This document shows, piece after piece, positions 56,252 to 64,000 of a stretch of 64,000 nt of DNA. The notes beneath the pieces are model-generated. The model saw only the letters and a list, made by a program, of their open reading frames with translations, did no database searches and had not been told where the DNA came from. The stretch's first letter is position 1, and each line of letters starts with the position of its first letter. The position numbers and the translations under genes are program-made. The stretch comes from Bifidobacterium miconisargentati (lineage in GTDB: Bacteria; Actinomycetota; Actinomycetes; Actinomycetales; Bifidobacteriaceae), in assembly GCF_019331675.1 (NCBI RefSeq), contig NZ_JAHBBJ010000001.1, positions 1 to 64,000 on the forward strand. Reading direction: 5' to 3'.

Positions 56252-57859
56252 TTAATACAACTCCTCAAGTGACTTTGAAGTTCTAAAACCAATAGCAGAT
56301 ACAGCAGCAACAATCAGGAAAATAAGAATTGCAAAAGCACTGGCCAATCCATAATCTCTATCCGCTCCAACAAATGCAATTTTATATACCATTGAAATTA
56401 GTATGTCAGTACTACCAATATTCATTCCCGTACTGGTATCTGTCGGACCCCCAGCTGTAAGCATATAAATCAGATTGAAATTATTAAAATTCATTGCGAA
56501 AGTGGAAATCAGCAATGGAGCTATCGAAACGAGCAGCAGAGGGAATTTGATATATCGGAATATTTCCCATGCTGAGGCCCCATCCAATTTCGCCGATTCA
56601 GATAATTCCTCTGGAATTGATTGCAGTGCTCCCATACAAACAAGAAACATGTACGGGAATCCTAGCCATAGATTTACAATCAGTACTGCAATTTTTGCCA
56701 GTGTCGGAGATTGAAGCCATGGCACATCAGCTCCGTGAAGCAGTACCTGATTGATGAAACCAAACTTCTCATTCAAAAGTCCCGCCCATACCAGTGCTGA
56801 AAGGAAGGAGGGGAATGCATACGGTAGTATAAGAATCGATCGATAAACCTTGCGGCCTCGCATACGTGGATCATTGAAGACGATGGCGAGGAAAAGCCCA
56901 ACCATAAATGTAGACGCGACGGATACAACGGAAAACGTTATGGTCCACAACAACACTCGAAGAAATGGACCGGTCATATCATTTGATGCGAATACACGCT
57001 TGAAATTCGACAGCCCTACATTGACACGCCATCCAGGAACCAGCTCCTCCCCTGTTGCGGAAACGAACGATCCCTTTCCAGAGTCACGATAGACCATGCC
57101 GGTTTTTGTATTCGTCATCGTGTCGGATTTGGCATCATACATCAAAGATGACTTGAAAACGTAAGCCGTTTGTCCGTCGGATGTTTGCAGTGTTCCATCT
57201 TCTGGATTTGAAGAAAGGGGAACTTTTACCTGCAAAATATCATTTTGCCGATTTAGAACATCGTTAAACGACAATGTTTGGCAGCCACTGACCGAGCTAG
57301 ATTCGCCGTTCTCCGACGATATCCCATCTGCAACATGAAGCGGCGTATCACTATCTCCAATTTTTGATACACCATCAGAACCGGTTACCAGAAAACTCAA
57401 TTTATCGTTGCATTGCAGAACCGAGATCTTGTAAGTATCAGAATTCGAGACCTTAGTAAGTGATGTCTGCATCAATGCAGTAATCGCCTGTTCCTTGGTG
57501 CCATTATGGCCTGTCCCGTAATTAGTAAACGCGATATAACCAGAATAGAAAATAGCGGAAATTTGGAAAACAACCAGAAAGATAAGCCCAGGCGTCAGAT
57601 ACTTAGCAGCAAGTCCCTTATTATTCCAATAAATCCAATTAACAAGCAATCCAACAATCAAAACAATGATGAATGCCAGCCAATATCTTCTTGCAGCAAG
57701 AATGAACAGGGAGTATATACCTAACGCATCAAGAAGGCCTAACAAGAAAATCTTGATCAAAAGAGGCCAAGTGCGGACGTTCGCCATCGCCGCCACACGC
57801 TCCGCTCGGCGTCTTACAATAGCATTTTTCCTTGGCTCATCATTAATTGAGGTATTCAT
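56252..57859 (-). CDS. malF: Maltodextrin ABC transporter permease, MalF type
   Basis: 535 residues. Two extra N-terminal helices (FLLGLLDALGIYSLFILAA; WLAFIIVLIVGLLVNWIYW) and a large extracytoplasmic region of ~190 residues (about 120-310) resemble E. coli MalF's P2 domain. LSESAKLDGASAWEIFRYIKFPLL is the EAA motif. The start at 57859 (MNTSINDEPRK) follows GGAAAG. Between malE and malG. Confidence 0.87.
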   Translation of the reverse strand: MNTSINDEPRKNAIVRRRAERVAAMANVRTWPLLIKIFLLGLLDALGIYSLFILAARRYWLAFIIVLIVGLLVNWIYWNNKGLAAKYLTPGLIFLVVFQISAIFYSGYIAFTNYGTGHNGTKEQAITALMQTSLTKVSNSDTYKISVLQCNDKLSFLVTGSDGVSKIGDSDTPLHVADGISSENGESSSVSGCQTLSFNDVLNRQNDILQVKVPLSSNPEDGTLQTSDGQTAYVFKSSLMYDAKSDTMTNTKTGMVYRDSGKGSFVSATGEELVPGWRVNVGLSNFKRVFASNDMTGPFLRVLLWTITFSVVSVASTFMVGLFLAIVFNDPRMRGRKVYRSILILPYAFPSFLSALVWAGLLNEKFGFINQVLLHGADVPWLQSPTLAKIAVLIVNLWLGFPYMFLVCMGALQSIPEELSESAKLDGASAWEIFRYIKFPLLLVSIAPLLISTFAMNFNNFNLIYMLTAGGPTDTSTGMNIGSTDILISMVYKIAFVGADRDYGLASAFAILIFLIVAAVSAIGFRTSKSLEELY

Positions 57860-57912
57860 AATGATCTTTCCCAATTGTCCGCACTTGAACTCTTACACCA
57901 TAGAATGACTAA

Positions 57913-59157
57913 TTACTTCTTCAATGCGTCTTGGATCTCAGAAGTCATCTGCCCCCATAGGTCAGCGGCATCACCACGTTGAGAAATGATGGAGACCTCG
58001 GCAGCGTTCCAGTATTGCCACACTGATGACATCTCAGTAATATTCGGCATCGGAACGCCATTTTCGCTAGCCTTACCGAAGCCCTCCGAAACCGGGTCTT
58101 CAATTGCTTTCTTATATGCGGAAGTCAGCGCAGGGAGACGTCCACCGGCGTTATACAGAGCCTCCTGAACCTCATCAGTACCCACGTAATTAATCAGAAA
58201 GTTGGTAGCCGCAATCTTATTGTTAGTCTTCGAGCTCAGGAAAAAGCCTCCCACACCCACAAACGGCTTTGCAGGTTGACCGCCTGCCGAAGGAATGGCA
58301 TCTACTGCTACATCAATACCAGCCTTCTTAATCGCAGAGATATTCCATGGTCCACTAATCAGATACGGAGATGCTCCCTGCTCGAACTTCGACAACGCAA
58401 TATCAGCACTCATAGAGGTACTAAGCACCCCATCTTTGGCCTGTTGCTGCATCCACTGGGCAAATTTCACTCCATTGTCATCCCCAATGGTGAGCTTGCC
58501 GGAGTCATAACTCCCATCACTATTCTGTCCAAATACAAAGGGCCCGAATGAAGTCTGAACTGGATACATTGTGTATGAATCGCCCTGATCTCCTACTTGG
58601 AGAAGATAAGGGTATTCAGTTCCTGCATTTTTTGCCGTTGCGACCATATCGTCCCATGACGTAGGAGCTTCCGGTGCCAGCTTTGTATTCCGCACTAAGG
58701 CAACATTTTCAATCGAATACGGTAAAGCATAAATCTTCCCGTTATAGTTGAACGCATCCATGGCTATTTTTTCGTAATCGCCTTGCGCATCGCCAAGTTC
58801 CAATGGCTGAATAACGCCATCTGTCGCCAACACACCCGTCCAATCATTCTGTCCAATCGCAATATCTGGTCCTTTACCAGCAGGAACCTGCGTAATTAAA
58901 TCCTGCTGAACCGATCCCATATCTTTCTGGACCAGATTTACCTTCACCCCGGTCTTATCGGTAAATTTCTGCGCCACATCCTTCAGCGTGGCGACTCGAT
59001 CGGCATCAGCCCAAATCGTCAATGTGCTCGCAGTCTTCCCAGTTTGCGCCGACTGTTGAGACCCGTCAGAACTCCCGCATCCAGATAGTGCGATGAGGAC
59101 CACGCTGACCACACCGACTGTCTTCAAAATACCTTGCTTATTAATATAAGCGCTCAT
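57913..59157 (-). CDS. malE: Maltodextrin-binding lipoprotein, MalE type
   Basis: 414 residues. Signal peptide and lipobox LIALSGCGSSDG (Cys27). LTIWADADRVATLKDVAQKF and FEQGASPYLISGPWNIS are typical of MalE-class (family 1) solute-binding proteins. It delivers maltose or maltodextrins to MalFG. The ATG at 59157 has GAGGAAAGGCGG. A TTGCAA-N4-TTGCAA palindrome lies about 110 bases upstream. Confidence 0.92.
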   Translation of the reverse strand: MSAYINKQGILKTVGVVSVVLIALSGCGSSDGSQQSAQTGKTASTLTIWADADRVATLKDVAQKFTDKTGVKVNLVQKDMGSVQQDLITQVPAGKGPDIAIGQNDWTGVLATDGVIQPLELGDAQGDYEKIAMDAFNYNGKIYALPYSIENVALVRNTKLAPEAPTSWDDMVATAKNAGTEYPYLLQVGDQGDSYTMYPVQTSFGPFVFGQNSDGSYDSGKLTIGDDNGVKFAQWMQQQAKDGVLSTSMSADIALSKFEQGASPYLISGPWNISAIKKAGIDVAVDAIPSAGGQPAKPFVGVGGFFLSSKTNNKIAATNFLINYVGTDEVQEALYNAGGRLPALTSAYKKAIEDPVSEGFGKASENGVPMPNITEMSSVWQYWNAAEVSIISQRGDAADLWGQMTSEIQDALKK

Positions 59158-59267
59158 TTTTCCGCCTTTCCTCGGAGAGACCTACACGATGTTGTGCCGC
59201 TGTCTCTGCTTTTAAGCTAACAGTCAGAAAGCGGAAGATATATGAGTTTCTGATAGCTGAATTAGTA

Positions 59268-59283
59268 TTGCAAATAATTGCAA
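59268..59283. promoter_or_regulatory. Candidate LacI-family operator upstream of malE
   Basis: TTGCAA, four bases, TTGCAA: a symmetric site in the interval between the regulator gene's end and malE. A half-like GCAAATAAT appears again at 60352-60360 before the glycosidase gene. Symmetry and position suggest a site for the adjacent regulator. Confidence 0.5.
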
Positions 59284-59300
59284 CAGAATTTCTAACTATC

Positions 59301-60323
59301 TCAGTCAGACGTGAAACGCTTACCTCTCATAGCGGTGGATCCTCGGATTACTAGTTCTGGAGGGAACAAGGACTCACCGGTAATGGTATTGTTCCCTTGA
59401 ATGCGATTGATCAAGGCATGCGCCGTGAAGGTTCCCATTGATAATATCGGCTGTCTCACCGTAGTAAGAGGTGGATTCGTGTGCGCCATCAACGGCGAGT
59501 CCCCATACCCAATTACAGATACGTCTTGTGGGACTCTTTTGCCCCGTTGTCGTAATGCCCGAATAGCACCTAGAGCAAGAAGGTCAGAGCCACAAACATA
59601 TCCGGTTACCTCTTTATCAAGCAACCGTATGGCACCCGCATAGCCCCCTTCTTCCCCTTCAAAGCTAATGTCCACCCACTGATCGGCATCCGCACCGAAT
59701 TCCTCCCGCATCGCATGCCGGTAGCCCTCAGCCTGCCGCAAAGCCGAAGTATTCGTACCGGAAGGAAGAATCAATCCGATACGACGGTGTCCAAGTTGAG
59801 CAAGGTGTCGCACTGCCAATTCACCGGCAGCTTGATCATCACTGGAAACAAACGGCACATCCAGGTCGTCCAGATATCCTCGCACAAATACAATGGGAAG
59901 CCGTTGAGCCACTAAGTCGTCATACCGAGAACGATCCACACGGGTATCAGCATGCTGCCCGGATACGAAGATAATTCCCGCAACTCCTCGATCCAAGAGC
60001 ATCCCCACATATTCGTCTTCGCCCACACCGTCCTGATCTTGGATGCATAAGACCGGCGTATATCCAAGTCTCGCCAAATTTGTCGACACCACCTGAGCAA
60101 AAACAGGATATACGGGATCTTCCAGATTCGGCAAAATCAGCCCCACCAATCCAGAGCTTCTTGGACGTAAGCCATTGGGCCGTTCCAAGCCGAGTACGTC
60201 TATAGCGGTCAATACTGCTCGACGCATCTGCGGGCTGACTCCTGGGCGCTCATTCAACACGCGCGATACCGTTGCCTTGCTTACCGCTGCCTGAGCGGCA
60301 ATCTGATCTAGACGTGAAGTCAT
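59301..60323 (-). CDS. LacI-family transcriptional regulator, probable maltodextrin regulator
   Basis: 340 residues. TSRLDQIAAQAAVSKATVSRV is the LacI HTH, followed by the hinge (LNERPGVSPQMRRAVLTAI) and a periplasmic-binding-like effector domain (LVGLILPNLEDPVYPVFAQ, VRHLAQLGHRRIGLILP, ALGAIRALRQRGKRVPQDVS). It is placed between the transporter and the glycosidase, divergent from the latter, so it probably represses both in the absence of maltose or maltodextrin. The start at 60323 is the family-consistent one. Confidence 0.9.
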   Translation of the reverse strand: MTSRLDQIAAQAAVSKATVSRVLNERPGVSPQMRRAVLTAIDVLGLERPNGLRPRSSGLVGLILPNLEDPVYPVFAQVVSTNLARLGYTPVLCIQDQDGVGEDEYVGMLLDRGVAGIIFVSGQHADTRVDRSRYDDLVAQRLPIVFVRGYLDDLDVPFVSSDDQAAGELAVRHLAQLGHRRIGLILPSGTNTSALRQAEGYRHAMREEFGADADQWVDISFEGEEGGYAGAIRLLDKEVTGYVCGSDLLALGAIRALRQRGKRVPQDVSVIGYGDSPLMAHTNPPLTTVRQPILSMGTFTAHALINRIQGNNTITGESLFPPELVIRGSTAMRGKRFTSD

Positions 60324-60454
60324 ATGCTCATTATGCAACTCCTGAAACAACAACGCAAATAATAGAAACAAATAATCATAAACCAGAAAGAAGAAGATTT
60401 CATTAGTACATGAATTTATGGTTGAAGTGAAATTCAAGACGCGAAGGGAGCGTT

Positions 60455-62251
60455 GTGTATATCCAAAGCATTTTGCAGGCCCCACTCGCACATCACGATG
60501 GTTCAGAGCTGTATGTCGATGATGCGCAGCCTAACCTCGGCGATGTCGTACACGTAACTGTCAGGATATCCGATGAGCTACACGTCAATAGTGTATATGT
60601 ACGAACCGTGATAGATGGCGAGCCAAAATACGCCCAAGCCAATATCACTCAAACCACTCAGTCGGAATCGCTATGGACGGCTTCCATCATTATTCATAAC
60701 ACACTGACCACGTATCGTTTTCTTTTAATAACGGCTTATGGGAACCTATGGCTCAATGGGAAGGGGCTTCACACCGCGGATATTACTGACGCTCATGATT
60801 TTCGACTCAGCACATTTCACATTCCAAATTGGACGCGAGACGCAATCATCTATCAGATTTTCCCTGACCGATTCGCCAAATCCGATGCCCATCCTATTAC
60901 AGATTATCCTCAATGGGCCATTCCTACCGAATGGGATGCACCTGTAGCTGCTCATACCGAAAACGCAGTCCGCCAAATGTACGGCGGATCCATTTGGGGC
61001 ATTACCGAGCACCTAGAGTATATAAAGAATCTGGGAGCAAACGTCATTTACATGACGCCGTTTTTCCCGGCTCAATCAAACCATCGCTATGACGCATCAA
61101 CATTCAATCATGTAGATCCCTCTCTTGGCGGAGACCGCGCACTTAAAGCACTTACGGAAAAAGCTCATAGTCTAGGCATTCGCGTCATTGGTGATCTGAC
61201 CCTCAATCACTCAGGCGTAACACATGAATGGTTTCTTACTGGCAAAGATAACCAAGCGAGCCCGGAGGCACACTTCTATTATTTCAATTGCGATGGGCAT
61301 GGCGGCTATGCCACATTCGATGGTGTTGAATCCATGCCGAAATTTGACCATCGATCTTCGGAACTGCAGCACCGTCTTTATGATGGCCCCGATTCGGTTG
61401 TAGCCAGATATATCAAAGACTTTGGCCTTGATGGCTGGCGCATTGATGTCGCACAATCAGCCGGAATATATTGCGACATCAATCTCAATGCTGATATTGC
61501 CGAAAAGACACATGCAACCATGGAAAACACGGCATCAGACACCTTGCTTATTGCCGAACATCAATTTGACGCATCACTAACGCTGCAAGGATCAGGATGG
61601 CAAGGAACCATGTCGTATGCGGCATTTACCAAGCCCATCTGGGCATGGCTGGGATGCAACCATCCGGAAAATGAATGGGGCATCCCCGGACCGGCAGCGA
61701 GATACGGCGGCAACAACATGATTCATTCGATGGTGGAATTCATGTCCTCTATTCCATGGCAAGCGACTGTTGCTAGCATGAACCTTCTGGACTCCCACGA
61801 TACTTCGCGCTTTCGGACAATAGCCGGCCCCTACCAAGAGCTGGGCATCGCTTTGCAAATGACCCTGCCGGGAATGCCGATGATTTTTTCCGGTGATGAA
61901 GTCGGCATTGAGGGACATGGGCTTGAAGAGGCAAGACAACCGTTCCCGTGGGACTCTTCTCGTTGGGATCACAGTATTTATGACCTATATCAAACACTCA
62001 TCACGCTTCGTCACAACCATTCAGCGCTCAGGAATGGCGGTCTTCGCTGGTATCACTGCACTGCAGATTCGATTATCTACGAAAGGGCTGACCACAATGA
62101 AACCTTGCTCATCGAAATCAGCAAAAAACAACACACATCATTGATTTCAAGCATTGATGCCACAAGTCTGACTGATGATGTCAATCTGAAAAAAGGGATG
62201 CCTATGCCCTCATCAGGACCGTCGTTCCATATTTGGAAAATTGATAATTAG
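60455..62251 (+). CDS. Cyclomaltodextrinase / neopullulanase-type GH13 enzyme
   Basis: 598 residues from a GTG at 60455 with GAAGGGAG upstream. An N-terminal domain of ~120 residues (CBM34-like, as in neopullulanases) precedes the GH13 barrel: IIYQIFPDRF, GIRVIGDLTLNHSG, GWRIDVAQS with D331, LIAEHQ with E368, LLDSHDTSRF with D449. No signal peptide, so cytoplasmic. It would hydrolyse imported cyclodextrins, pullulan fragments or maltodextrins. Divergent from the LacI-type regulator. Confidence 0.88.
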   Translation: MYIQSILQAPLAHHDGSELYVDDAQPNLGDVVHVTVRISDELHVNSVYVRTVIDGEPKYAQANITQTTQSESLWTASIIIHNTLTTYRFLLITAYGNLWLNGKGLHTADITDAHDFRLSTFHIPNWTRDAIIYQIFPDRFAKSDAHPITDYPQWAIPTEWDAPVAAHTENAVRQMYGGSIWGITEHLEYIKNLGANVIYMTPFFPAQSNHRYDASTFNHVDPSLGGDRALKALTEKAHSLGIRVIGDLTLNHSGVTHEWFLTGKDNQASPEAHFYYFNCDGHGGYATFDGVESMPKFDHRSSELQHRLYDGPDSVVARYIKDFGLDGWRIDVAQSAGIYCDINLNADIAEKTHATMENTASDTLLIAEHQFDASLTLQGSGWQGTMSYAAFTKPIWAWLGCNHPENEWGIPGPAARYGGNNMIHSMVEFMSSIPWQATVASMNLLDSHDTSRFRTIAGPYQELGIALQMTLPGMPMIFSGDEVGIEGHGLEEARQPFPWDSSRWDHSIYDLYQTLITLRHNHSALRNGGLRWYHCTADSIIYERADHNETLLIEISKKQHTSLISSIDATSLTDDVNLKKGMPMPSSGPSFHIWKIDN

Positions 62252-62273
62252 ACTGATGATAAAACAAAATATG

Positions 62274-62323
62274 GGCAGGTGTTAATTCCATATTGAGCAA
62301 CGGGAACTAGCACCTGCCTTTTG
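62274..62323. terminator. Terminator of the glycosidase gene, shared with pflA side
   Basis: GGCAGGTG (62274-62281) pairs with CACCTGCC (62311-62318), followed by TTTTG on the plus strand. It lies between two convergent genes (glycosidase ends 62251, pflA ends 62337). Confidence 0.7.
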
Positions 62324-62336
62324 TAATATTATTGGT

Positions 62337-63215
62337 TTAATACACCGTAAAACCGTGGGCCTTGAACTGGTTGGCCACGCGCTCACGGGTGGCGGCGTTC
62401 GGGCCCTTCTGGTTCTCCAGCGGGTACGGGATGCGCAGCTCATGCCACTTCGGGCGGCCGAGCTGGTGGAAGCCGAGCACGTCGATGTGTTCCACGGCGT
62501 CGCCGAAGGTCTCGCAGATCTGGGCCACCTGCTCCACGTTCTCCTCGGAGTCCGTGAGCCCCGGAACCAGTACGAAGCGCACCCAGATCTTCTTGCCGGC
62601 CTTGGCCAGTCGCTGACCGAAGTCGATGGTGGGCTGCAGCGTGCCGCCGGTGACCTTGTGGTAGGTCTCCTCGTTGCCGGACTTGACGTCCAGCAGGCAC
62701 AGGTCGATGTCCTCGAGCATCTCGTCGGTGTAGTTGGTGTTGAGGAAGCCGGAGGTGTCGAGACAGGTATGCACGCCCATCTCCTTGGCGGCGTGGAACA
62801 CGCGCGAAACGAAGGCGGGCTGCATCATGGATTCGCCGCCGGAGAACGTGATGCCGCCATGCGTGGCCTTGAACAGGTCCTTGTAGCGGTCCACTTTCTT
62901 GATCATGGCGTCGAGGTACACGGGCTTGCCGTCGCGCATCTTCCAGGTGTCCGGGTTCTGGCAGTACTGGCAGCGCAGCGGGCAGCCGGACATGAACACG
63001 GTCATGCGCGTGCCCGGACCGTCCACGGAGGTGTTGATGTCCCAGGAGTGGACGAAGCCGATGTCGCCTGACTTGAGCGCGGCGATGCGGTCGCGGCGAT
63101 CGAGGCCGATGGGCGATTCAAAGCCGGACAGACCGCCCATGAGGGTCTGTGAGGCGTACGTCTTGGATTCGCGCAGCATGTGGCGCGTGGTGGTACGGAA
63201 CTGGTTGTCGGGCAT
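62337..63215 (-). CDS. pflA: Pyruvate formate-lyase-activating enzyme
   Basis: 292 residues. The radical-SAM cluster motif CPLRCQYC gives Cys78, Cys82 and Cys85; FVHSWDINTSVDGPGTRMTVF and GGITFSGGESMMQPAF follow the family. It uses SAM to make the glycyl radical on PflB. Start choice between 63215 and 63218: the second ATG has better spacing to AGGAGG. It is downstream of pflB in the same direction. An 11-bp-stem hairpin lies between the two. Confidence 0.95.
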   Translation of the reverse strand: MPDNQFRTTTRHMLRESKTYASQTLMGGLSGFESPIGLDRRDRIAALKSGDIGFVHSWDINTSVDGPGTRMTVFMSGCPLRCQYCQNPDTWKMRDGKPVYLDAMIKKVDRYKDLFKATHGGITFSGGESMMQPAFVSRVFHAAKEMGVHTCLDTSGFLNTNYTDEMLEDIDLCLLDVKSGNEETYHKVTGGTLQPTIDFGQRLAKAGKKIWVRFVLVPGLTDSEENVEQVAQICETFGDAVEHIDVLGFHQLGRPKWHELRIPYPLENQKGPNAATRERVANQFKAHGFTVY

Positions 63216-63363
63216 CATTGTCCTCCTGTTCCTGCAAGTGATGCGACAGGCCCTGTGGATTGCCGGCGGTTACCAATCGTCTGTGACCGGGCCCACTCCC
63301 CTCAATCATGTACGGTGAATCTCTCCCGAGGGAAGTCAAGGGAGGGAACACCGAAGTCATAAG

Positions 63364-63391
63364 GAAGGGGTGGGACGAAGCCCACCCCTTC
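63364..63391. terminator. Hairpin between pflB and pflA
   Basis: GAAGGGGTGGG (63364-63374) pairs with CCCACCCCTTC (63381-63391), six-base loop. No T-run follows on the minus strand (CTTATGACT), so it may be an attenuator or an mRNA stabiliser keeping pflB message higher than pflA. Confidence 0.6.
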
Positions 63392-63430
63392 ATCGTTCTA
63401 CCGTTTCACACGGTCGCGTTCATCGACGAA

Positions 63431-64000
63431 TCAGTCGGTGACGGCGCCCTGGTGGAAGGTACGGGAGATCACGTCGAGCTGCTGCTCCTTGGTGAGCTTG
63501 ACGAAGTTCACCGCGTAGCCGGAGACGCGCACGGTCAGGTGCGGGTACTTCTCCGGGTGCTCGACGGCGTCCTCCATGGTCTCCTTGCGCAGCACGTTGA
63601 TGTTGGCGTGGTAGAGGCCGTGGCCGTTGCCGGCGTCCAGGATGCCGACCAGGTTGCCGATGCGCTCCTCTTCGTCGCGGCCCAGGCCATCGGGGGTGAT
63701 GGTGTTGGTCAGCGAGATGCCGTCAAGAGCGTCGTTGTAGTCGATCTTGCCGACGGAGAACATGGACGGCAGCATGCCGTGGGAGTCCATGCCGTTCTCC
63801 GGGTTGGCGCCCGGGGCGTACGGGGTGCCCTTCTTGTGGCCGGACGGGAAGGAACCGGTGTTCTTGCCGTACTCCACGTTGGAGGTGATGGTCAGGATGG
63901 ACTGGGTCGGGACGGCGCCACGGTAGACGGGCAGGCGCTTGACCTGGCCCATCACGGTGGACACGACCCACTTGGCGATGTCGTCGGCGCGGTCGTCGTC
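63431..64000 (-). CDS. pflB: Pyruvate formate-lyase, C-terminal 190 residues (gene continues beyond the window)
   Basis: The frame is open to the window edge. [13 protein letters not shown] near the C-terminus is the glycyl-radical loop, with the radical glycine in [26 protein letters not shown] and [13 protein letters not shown] match formate acetyltransferase. It converts pyruvate and CoA to acetyl-CoA and formate in anaerobic fermentation. The activating enzyme is encoded just downstream. The catalytic cysteines lie outside the window. Confidence 0.96.
   Translation of the reverse strand, partial: DDDRADDIAKWVVSTVMGQVKRLPVYRGAVPTQSILTITSNVEYGKNTGSFPSGHKKGTPYAPGANPENGMDSHGMLPSMFSVGKIDYNDALDGISLTNTITPDGLGRDEEERIGNLVGILDAGNGHGLYHANINVLRKETMEDAVEHPEKYPHLTVRVSGYAVNFVKLTKEQQLDVISRTFHQGAVTD

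Overview
The window is high-GC DNA from an actinobacterium, most consistent with Bifidobacterium. The evidence is the ClpX/ClpP2/ClpP1/trigger factor block, RNase D joined to a DUF3000 gene, a YraN-ComM-DprA cluster, a pyruvate formate-lyase pair (fermentative metabolism), several GTG starts with strong Shine-Dalgarno sites, and a compact layout. The species cannot be fixed from sequence alone.

Layout. 1-9171 is an accessory region. It holds the edge of an ISL3-type transposase, a replication-relaxation family protein (1910-3817), and a convergent minus-strand set of small or unrecognised genes (3803-8145) that includes an excisionase-like HTH protein and a lipoprotein gene broken by a one-base shift. 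It also has two long gene-poor stretches (117-1909 and 8146-9171) with strong strand asymmetry, hairpins and a dispersed 10-base repeat. It looks like one end of an integrative element, but no integrase is visible. From 9172 the chromosome is housekeeping: ychF, proC with a prolyl aminopeptidase, a two-component system with an unusual double-sensor kinase, a MacB-like ABC exporter, metY and pdxY.

23398-31846 is the most unusual chromosomal block. It contains a one-permease ABC exporter with ATPase and adaptor, four related small exported or membrane-anchored proteins (three lipoproteins and one TM-anchored), and a NarL-type two-component system. I infer a cell-envelope sensing and export module. 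32319-52837 carries yraN-comM-dprA, a flavoprotein/iron-sulfur pair (sdhAB-like) with no membrane anchor nearby, a small methyltransferase, a LOG-family protein, nhaA, a MalY-type aminotransferase, two tandem tRNA-Arg genes, clpX-clpP2-clpP1, a small conserved hypothetical gene, a ClC channel, tig, rnd and DUF3000.

53002-62251 is a visibly AT-richer island for starch and maltodextrin use: a secreted CGTase-like amylase, MalE/F/G-type transporter genes, a LacI-type regulator and an intracellular cyclomaltodextrinase/neopullulanase. Together these would cut starch outside the cell, import the oligosaccharides, degrade them inside and regulate the set. The window ends with pflA and the 3' part of pflB.

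A family of palindromic, MITE-like repeats built on a GGCTCCCC module is scattered between genes at 15234-15473, 16497-16610, 23202-23392 and 31950-32175.
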